A stretch of 13,833 bases of DNA from Monosiga brevicollis MX1 (taxonomy: Eukaryota > Opisthokonta > Choanoflagellata > Craspedida > Salpingoecidae). How positions within the stretch are numbered: the stretch's first letter is position 1; each line of letters starts with the position of its first letter. Below are positions 8,457 to 13,833 of this stretch, piece by piece. The notes beneath the pieces are model-generated. The model saw only the letters and a list, made by a program, of their open reading frames with translations, made no database searches and had not been told where the DNA came from. A program made the translations under genes and the position numbers. The stretch lies in assembly GCF_000002865.3 (NCBI RefSeq), contig NW_001865082.1:10094-23926 (forward strand), written 5' to 3'.

Positions 8457-11400
8457 GCCTGAGTGCGTCACATGCAAAGGGTCACATGGCTGACCTGGGA
8501 ATAGGCGTCGATATGATCCGAGTACATGTAGCGACCGAGCAGCTGCAGCAGTACTTGGCCTTCATTTGACATGCGCAGCGCCACTGTTTTGCCATGCTCG
8601 ATATCGATCAAAGCTGAGAGTGCAAAATACATGCATACGTGTCGATAAGCTTTGCACCAGGACTGATGCCATCACGGGCGCCCAATGATTTGAGCTAGAA
8701 AAATGCATTTGGTTTGCTTGCCACGTACCATCGGAGATCGCTTTGGCATATGTCGCGCGGTCATTGAGAGGACTGCGCACGTACCACAAAGATAGTACAT
8801 GGAGCGTGAGCATGCGCATGTATGCAGGCATGTGAGCTGTGGTATCCGAAGATGCGCTGCCACTGGCGTTGGAGTTGGTTCCGTTCTCGCCCTGTGGCAC
8901 ATCTACCGGAGCACCAGAGGTGCCACTGGAAGCCCGGACGTCGCCCGCGGACATGCGTGGATCACGATCGGCGCCGCTCAGTCGTCCACCCCCCTTCTGC
9001 TCATGGCCTTTGCTGGGAGTTGTTTGGGTCGAGCTACGCGAACGCGTTGTCTCGGACATGGGTGTGGGCACAGGTAGGTGTCGTCGCAAACACTCGAGCA
9101 AGATGCTAAAAACCTGAAAAATCCCAAGGGACCGGTCCATCAATAATGCGCGCAAAAAAAATAAAAATGGCGGGCAGTGTTGAAACAGCATCGGGACGCA
9201 TGGCTTCTAACCTGTCGTGTCTCGGAAGGGCGTAGGCTGCTAGCGAGACTGGGCAGGTGACCCACAAGCGACAAGAACTCAAGGAAAGAAAGGTGTAAAC
9301 GCTTTTGCGTTCTGATTTGCATGAGCTTGCTAAGAATCTGCACCGAGCAAAAAAAAAAATCCAAATCGATGGTAGGTATCATTCGCATAAATGGGAAAAA
9401 AAGAAGAAGACACACAGCAATCATGTGATGATCGGCCACGAGAGCCACTCTCAATGACCCAAGAAGAGGTCTGTTGAAAGGCAAAAACGCGAACGGAATT
9501 GCATTCAACGAACCGAAGGCAGGAGGCGCTTCATGTGTTGCTGTTGAAGGAGTGCATACGCATTGATGGCATTCAGAGCATTGGAGGAGTGCGTTCGCAG
9601 ACCCTCAATCAATGTTGACACAATGACGCTGAGGGACTGTCGATTGCGGAACTCAGGCGTGGCAGCCAGCAAACCTAAAATCTGATACAAGTGCGAATCC
9701 ACCTGCGACCCCAAGGCATACCAATCCCACACGGCGTGCAATCAAAGGACCGCGGTCGAGACGAGAAAAAAAAGACATCAAGTAAATAAAACATGACTGG
9801 ATCAAAAAAATTTCAGCGAGAAGCAAAAGTTGAACGGAAACTTTCGAAAAGGCCGCACCTGATCACGCTCCCGGCTATGCAGGGCAAGGTAACCTGCACT
9901 GACAGGGTCTTTAAAGTGCAAGACAGCCTTGCTGACAGCGTGGCCCAGTCGATCGGCATCGATGAGGTGAAGATGAAACACTTGGGTCAAGGTAAGCATG
10001 TCACACAAGGCCGCAGCTGCACGGCGCGTGAGCTCAAAGGGCACAATTTTCATGATACAGTTGCTAAGAATGTCAAAGACGGCGCGCATCATGGGCACAA
10101 TATCGCTTTCGACGGCCGTTTGTCGAAGGGCTTCCTGAGTGGGGACCATGAAAATGCTGGACAGGTTGGCGGGGATCTCGGGCGTCAAGTATACGCGTAG
10201 CCCAGGATCCCATCGCAGGTTGGACAAGAAATCAAAGGCCGCCAACAGTGCTGGGGGGCAGTCCATGTCGTCGTATGCCGCGTGTACCTCCAAGTTGGTG
10301 TCACTTGTATCGCCCAGAGCACCAATAGCAAACTCTGGACTGCGCAGTTGGCGTTGCGAGAGCACAAACCGCGTGTACTGTACTAAAAGCTGCGCAGGCC
10401 GGACCCACTCGTGAATCGGGCCCCGCGCAAACTTGTAAGTTGCGAGGCTGACCAAGCATTGGACAAATGTGGTCAGCACGTCGTTGTTGGTTACGTCCTC
10501 GCGGCCACGTGTTGAGTTGCTTGTTTCGCTAGTCGTCAGATCAGTAGAAACTATGCCTGAACCCAGACCGAGCGATGCAGTGGAGCGTGTTGCTGCATTG
10601 ACAAAAATGCCGAAAACACACGTAAACAAGACAGGCGGTGAGAGTTGGCACGAAAGGGGGACAGCGTTGCTAAAACCGCAACGCACCATCACCACCACCG
10701 GCAGCTGGTGGGCGACGAGAGCTGTCCAAAATGAGATCAAAGCCCTGTTCCAGAATCTCCATGCATGTTGGGAAGCACTCCTCGGCAGCTCGAGCAATCT
10801 CCGTGAAGAATTCGATCAAACGCTTCTGTATCGCAACGTCGGGCTCTTGATAGAGGTGGCTCAGGTGCTTTCGAATGGGACCTGGCCAGGCCAAAACAAA
10901 CAAGAAGAAAAAAAAAAAAAAAACCGCGATGTGAGCTACACCACCGTCGAGAGCCCCGGGGCTGGAGCAACGCAGGATGGGCTGGACGTTACCGTGCAAG
11001 AGTTGCTGATCGTAAACAAAGGCATTAGTTTGAACCACGCGGCTCATATGGTCAATGGCCTTGAGCCGAATTGCGCGTCGTTTCTCACGAACAATGAAGC
11101 TGTTGATGAAAAGCTCGGCACGATAGAGCCAGTCGGCATGCAGTGGACTGAGGCGGAGAACATAAAACTCCATGGCCTCGGCCACGTCATGTTTGATGTT
11201 GCTCAGTTCGAGCATGCGGTAAATGTCCTCGACATCGCCCAAGAATCGGTCTTGTTCAAGGAGCTGCCGGGCCCATTGCACAACGTGGTTGATCGTCTGT
11301 GGCACATACGGCGATATCGTGAGGACGATCGGTGACGGACCAAAAGAAACGAGTGCAAGATGAGCAAGACGGCGTCAAATGCATCGTGGTTGTCAGTGCG

Positions 11401-13710
11401 CGCATACCAATTGAAACTGCAGGTTGGCATCTTGCACTGAGGGCAAACACTTGCTGGCATGTAAGCAGATTTTGAACACGGCTGACCACGCGGTGCCAGA
11501 GAGACGCTTGCGTCGCTCCATCAGATGGCGTACAGACAAGACAATTTCAAACACGACACCGCTGAGCTCGGCACGGACAAGAGGGAGGAAGGAAGGCAGC
11601 ACCAGCTGTGGCGCTATGCTAATGTTTTGCACCTCTAGATCTACAAGCGATGCAAGAAACCAGGTCATGGAATATGCGGGCAGCAGCGAAGGTGATAGGT
11701 ATGTCGACATTTCCGATTCGGTGATGGCACATACCGCGCCAGGCCAGTCGTGAGAGAATGTTGACGGTGCCACGCAGGGATTGCGCGCGAACCATGGCGG
11801 CTTCGGCGCCATAGGCATGAACAGCCGATTCCTGCAACACATCCAGAAAATGCCTGCACCAAACTGGTCATGAGCAACCCATGCACACACGCATGCACGG
11901 CCCAAGCCACGTTGCCCTCTTTTGCCCAACCACGGCAGGTTTCTGAATGCACAACGGCATAAACGGCAACCGCACCGCAGGCAAAGCAGGCCAAGTTGTG
12001 GAGAGCTGTTCACAATGTTTTGCACGAGAACACCGGCCTCCATGTTGAAGCTTTGGACACAAGCCGCTCTACAAAATGCCAGAGGGTATGAGTTGGGGCC
12101 GAGGAGATACCACCACGGTATCGGTTGGCACCCTCAAACGCACTGGGCTAGCGTCTCCAAGACTTCGGGAAGGCAGATGATGGGAACAACTTGACCCATG
12201 GTGAGTTCTCGCAAAACGGCCAGAGCGCCTTGAATTTCAGCGGTATCCTCGGACATCTGAATGGATGAGGCCCGACCAAAAGATGTGGTGAGAAGGCGGA
12301 AATTGTAGGAGTTGTAATGACAGTGGCGCAAGAGTCCACACCTGGCAGGTGGTACACATGTTGGAGAGCAGTTCACGGGCAGTGGCGTGGTGCAAGATGT
12401 TAAAGTGGTGGCGCACCAGGCCTAGAGGCAGCAAGAGCACAGGCATTTGAACCGAAGTGAGATGACCGACAGGGGCTGACAGGTCATGGTCAAGATTGCA
12501 CGATCAAGAGCCGCGTCGCACCAGCCGTCAAAGCAAACGCTTCCGTGAGACCGCCATGCTCCACACAGAGTGGGAGTAGCTCTGAGAGAAGCATGCCAAG
12601 CTGCTCCTCCATAAAAGCGACGTCGGTGCCCTCTACGGGTCGGATGAAAAGGGACGGCAAAGCCTTGTAATGAGGAGCCGCAGACGACCAGAACGGCTGG
12701 GTTGGATGGGTTTCTTCCTATTCTAGGGTTGTGTACCAGAGCGACGATTTCACCTCGAGTCATGATTGTAAGCACACGAACAATCATGCCGGCATCCTCC
12801 GGGACATCATGGTTGCGCAACACCTAGACAACAAGCGTGGGCCGGGGTCTGTTATGGGCCGCCATCCGTGAGTGACCGCCAAGCAACAACGAGAGGGTTC
12901 CTACTTGAAGAAAGTGGCCCCGAAAGGCTTGAAGATCAGCGTCAAGGCGAAGAGTGATGGCTCCAAGAAAGGCGAAGACGAGTTCGCGGGCGGTGCGCGG
13001 TTGGTTCTCGCGCATCAAATCACGCACGGAGAGCCACAGCTGCTCGATTTCGTCCCGTTCCAACTTGTAGCGCGGCAGGCGATCCAAAAGCCTAACAGGC
13101 CATGTGTGATGAATAGACAGGAGTCGGGCGGCAAGGGCATGAGGCCCTGCATGGATGGGTGCAGGGCCACAGAGGCCACTCGAGACCGCGGCTGGAGCAG
13201 CATCAGCAGCAATACATACTTTTGTAGGTGGCTGACACGGCTCGAGACGGTCTTACTGGCGTCGAGGTCTTCCAGCCAATCTTTGAGCTTGAAGTGCATT
13301 CGTGCTGATGGTGTCGAGTTGAGGGCCGCCTGATACTCAGGTGACCAATGCAAAAAGCAAGAGGGGGCGGTCATCATACGATACATGTAGGTGTGTGTTT
13401 GTGTGCGCGCGATGGATTTAGAACAACCACGGCTATTGGGAAGCGAGGGCTCAAGTTCGACATACATGTCGGCCGATGGCTTCGCTTGGCTGGCGCTGCG
13501 AATTTTGTCCACCCCTCAGAAAGCTGAGAAAGCGGCGACTCAGAGACACCCTTTGCACGTATCAAGAGGGATGAGAGAATCCGAGGATGGATTCGGGAAA
13601 AGGGGTCTCCCATTAGCATGGCTCCTGACAACACAACAGAGATAGGGGACAGGAAATTGAAAGCGGGGCGGACCGGGGCCAGCTTACTTTTCGCTGGGGG
13701 CCTCGGCCAT
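3132..13710 (-). CDS. TSC2: Tuberin (TSC2) homologue, RapGAP-type GTPase-activating protein
   Basis: In known organisms TSC2 with TSC1 stimulates GTP hydrolysis by Rheb, which switches off TORC1. Exon model, 5' to 3': 13710-13688, 13523-13466, 13329-13220, 13091-12905, 12823-12754, 12632-12567, 12475-12342, 12256-12144, 12068-11976, 11853-11735, 11640-11408, 11296-10993, 10881-10687, 10592-9859, 9702-9514, 9337-9212, 9113-8729, 8613-8495, 8366-8223, 8085-6855, 6559-6327, 6163-4499, 4385-4248, 4056-3967, 3896-3786, 3701-3624, 3546-3346, 3245-3132. Every junction is GT-AG and phase-consistent. Alignment with human tuberin from memory is continuous except in the linkers. The product would be about 2,420 residues against 1,807 in human; the excess lies in two disordered linker exons. 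The start ATG has a good context (GCCATGG) but exons 1-2 rest on splice signals alone. Least certain points: exons 1-2, the end of exon 6, and the last exon, which may splice again at 3194 and end at 3115. Confidence 0.92.
6290..6305. repeat. Poly(A)/poly(T) tract in the intron after TSC2 exon 21
   Basis: Sixteen A residues on the plus strand (poly(U) in the transcript) lie in the intron 6326-6164, about twenty bases after the donor GTATAG. They are followed by further T-rich sequence in transcript sense. Confidence 0.9.
6681..6810. repeat. GA-rich (GAGAAG/GAGAAA) tract in the intron after TSC2 exon 20
   Basis: A run of about 130 bases is almost purely purine on the plus strand, built of GAGAAG, GAGAAA and GAGAAGGA units. 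It lies in the longest intron of the gene (6854-6560, 295 bases) and is pyrimidine-rich in transcript sense. Open frames reading it (Leu/Ser/Phe repeats on the minus strand, Glu/Arg/Lys on the plus) are artefacts of the repeat. Confidence 0.95.
8411..8454. repeat. 44-base poly(A)/poly(T) tract in the intron after TSC2 exon 18
   Basis: Forty-four consecutive A residues on the plus strand read as poly(U) in the TSC2 transcript, inside the 128-base intron 8494-8367. The tract ends about 44 bases before the acceptor. No target-site duplication or element body adjoins it, so I treat it as a microsatellite and not a retrotransposon tail. Confidence 0.95.
10908..10923. repeat. Poly(A)/poly(T) tract in the intron after TSC2 exon 12
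   Basis: About sixteen A residues on the plus strand lie in the 111-base intron 10992-10882. In transcript sense this is a U-tract about 25 bases before the acceptor CCAG at 10882, in the usual place for a polypyrimidine tract. Confidence 0.9.
11408..13710 (-). other. TSC2: TSC2 exons 1-11: N-terminal tuberin (HEAT-type) region
   Basis: This part gives an all-helical region that in animals binds TSC1. Matches to human tuberin include YKLERDEIEQLWLSVRDL (human KKFEEHAVEALWKAVADL), AFMEEQLG (human TYLEEELA), TAEIQGALAVLREL (human SVDIEVSLQVLDAV), SLRGTVNILSRLAWR (human LLRGAVFFVGMALWG) and LPSFLPLVRAELSGVVFEIV (human [20 protein letters not shown]). Intron placement was decided by phase plus this alignment. 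Exon 6 has two possible donors: at 12566, giving a 91-base intron, and at 12521, giving 46 bases. I prefer the first because no other intron in this gene is under 70 bases. The 5' exons 13710-13688 and 13523-13466 (MAEAPSE, then a short polar stretch) do not align and are provisional. Confidence 0.85.
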
Positions 13711-13833
13711 GGCGATGGTATTATCCTCTGCTCAAACCGAGGGACCCCCTGACGGGGCTGGGGCTCACGCCAGCGACTGGATATCGTTCACCATAGCCCG
13801 CACCAGAGCCCGCGATGCAGCAAAAGATATGGG
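13709..13833 (+). CDS. Alternative: start of a divergent plus-strand gene (partial)
   Basis: An ATG at 13709, in the same palindromic context as the TSC2 start (GCCATGGC, 13706-13713), opens a frame that runs 41 codons to the window edge, with DWISFTIARTRARDAAKDM in its later part. Its start would overlap the TSC2 start codon, which is unlikely for two real genes, and the first twenty codons look unlike protein. I rank it below the minus-strand reading of the same bases. Confidence 0.15.
   Translation, partial: MAMVLSSAQTEGPPDGAGAHASDWISFTIARTRARDAAKDM
13765..13833 (-). CDS. Possible 3' end of an upstream minus-strand gene (partial)
   Basis: The minus strand from the window edge is open for 22 codons, ending ALVRAMVNDIQSLA and a TGA at 13767-13765. 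The amphipathic pattern and mainly G/C third positions look protein-like. If real, its stop lies only 54 bases before the TSC2 start codon. The competing reading is a plus-strand frame starting at 13709. The piece is too short to assign to a family. Confidence 0.3.
   Translation of the reverse strand, partial: PISFAASRALVRAMVNDIQSLA

Larger units (their letters stand above)
8223..11296 (-). other. TSC2: TSC2 exons 12-19: central tuberin region
   Basis: Helical segments continue. Exon 12 starts TINHVVQWARQLLEQDRFLG, matching human [21 protein letters not shown]. Exon 13 (GPIRKHLSHLYQEPDVAIQK) matches the human segment ending QLSHIPEDKDHQVRK. Exon 14 is the longest here and the least similar to human. 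Exons 15-17 carry SFLEFLSLVGHLPSL (human PLLEFLSTLARLPHL) and LTLHVLSLWYVRSP (human LAHHVIAMWFIRCR). Exon 18 holds LLQLLGRYMYSD (human CLDMMARYVFSN). Exon 19 holds YWRHGNVLVTA and ends PSGWME, and exon 20 continues MRLRSSVGTVAWITRIM, together matching human GWAEILVRRPTGNTSWLM across the intron. Exon 17 contains a Ser/Gly/Thr-rich insert, described separately. Confidence 0.88.

Noticed and set aside
1-13710. Functional link between the U-box ligase and TSC2 because they are neighbours
   Set aside because: The genes converge tail to tail with no shared promoter. Eukaryotic neighbours of this kind are usually unrelated, and nothing in the sequence supports TSC2 as the ligase's target.

Overview
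The window reads as nuclear DNA of an intron-rich unicellular eukaryote. Coding exons are separated by GT-AG introns of about 70 to 295 bases, the genes are closely packed, and their domains (ankyrin, SAM, U-box, tuberin/RapGAP) are those of the animal/choanoflagellate side of the tree. A choanoflagellate such as Monosiga is my best guess; that is inference from gene content and intron style, not a database match.

Layout. (1) Positions 1-2353, plus strand: the 3' part, or nearly all, of a six-exon gene for a protein with ankyrin repeats, a coiled coil, two SAM-like domains and a C-terminal U-box, so a probable E3 ubiquitin ligase. (2) Positions 2354-3114: a convergent intergenic stretch with a poly(A) signal for the first gene, a short AT-rich open frame of doubtful status and an A-rich tract. 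(3) Positions 3132-13710, minus strand: one large gene that I can thread through about 28 exons with matching splice phases. It encodes a tuberin (TSC2) homologue of roughly 2,420 residues: an N-terminal HEAT-type tuberin region, a central tuberin region, a very large disordered linker rich in Ser/Thr and basic phosphosite-like motifs, and a C-terminal RapGAP domain that keeps the catalytic asparagine thumb. (4) Positions 13711-13833: either the last codons of another minus-strand gene or the first codons of a divergent plus-strand gene.

Function. In animals and fungi TSC2 with TSC1 is the GTPase-activating protein for Rheb and so holds TORC1 in check; the conserved GAP residues suggest the same role here. 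The U-box protein would act with an E2 enzyme, using its ankyrin and SAM segments to choose targets. The two genes converge tail to tail, and nothing in the sequence shows a functional link between them.

The most interesting points are the ankyrin/SAM/SAM/U-box architecture, the rebuilt phosphosite-bearing linkers of the TSC2 homologue, and the fact that the long simple repeats in introns all lie in the pyrimidine-rich orientation of the transcript, whichever strand the gene is on. I found no RNA gene, CRISPR array or recognisable transposon.
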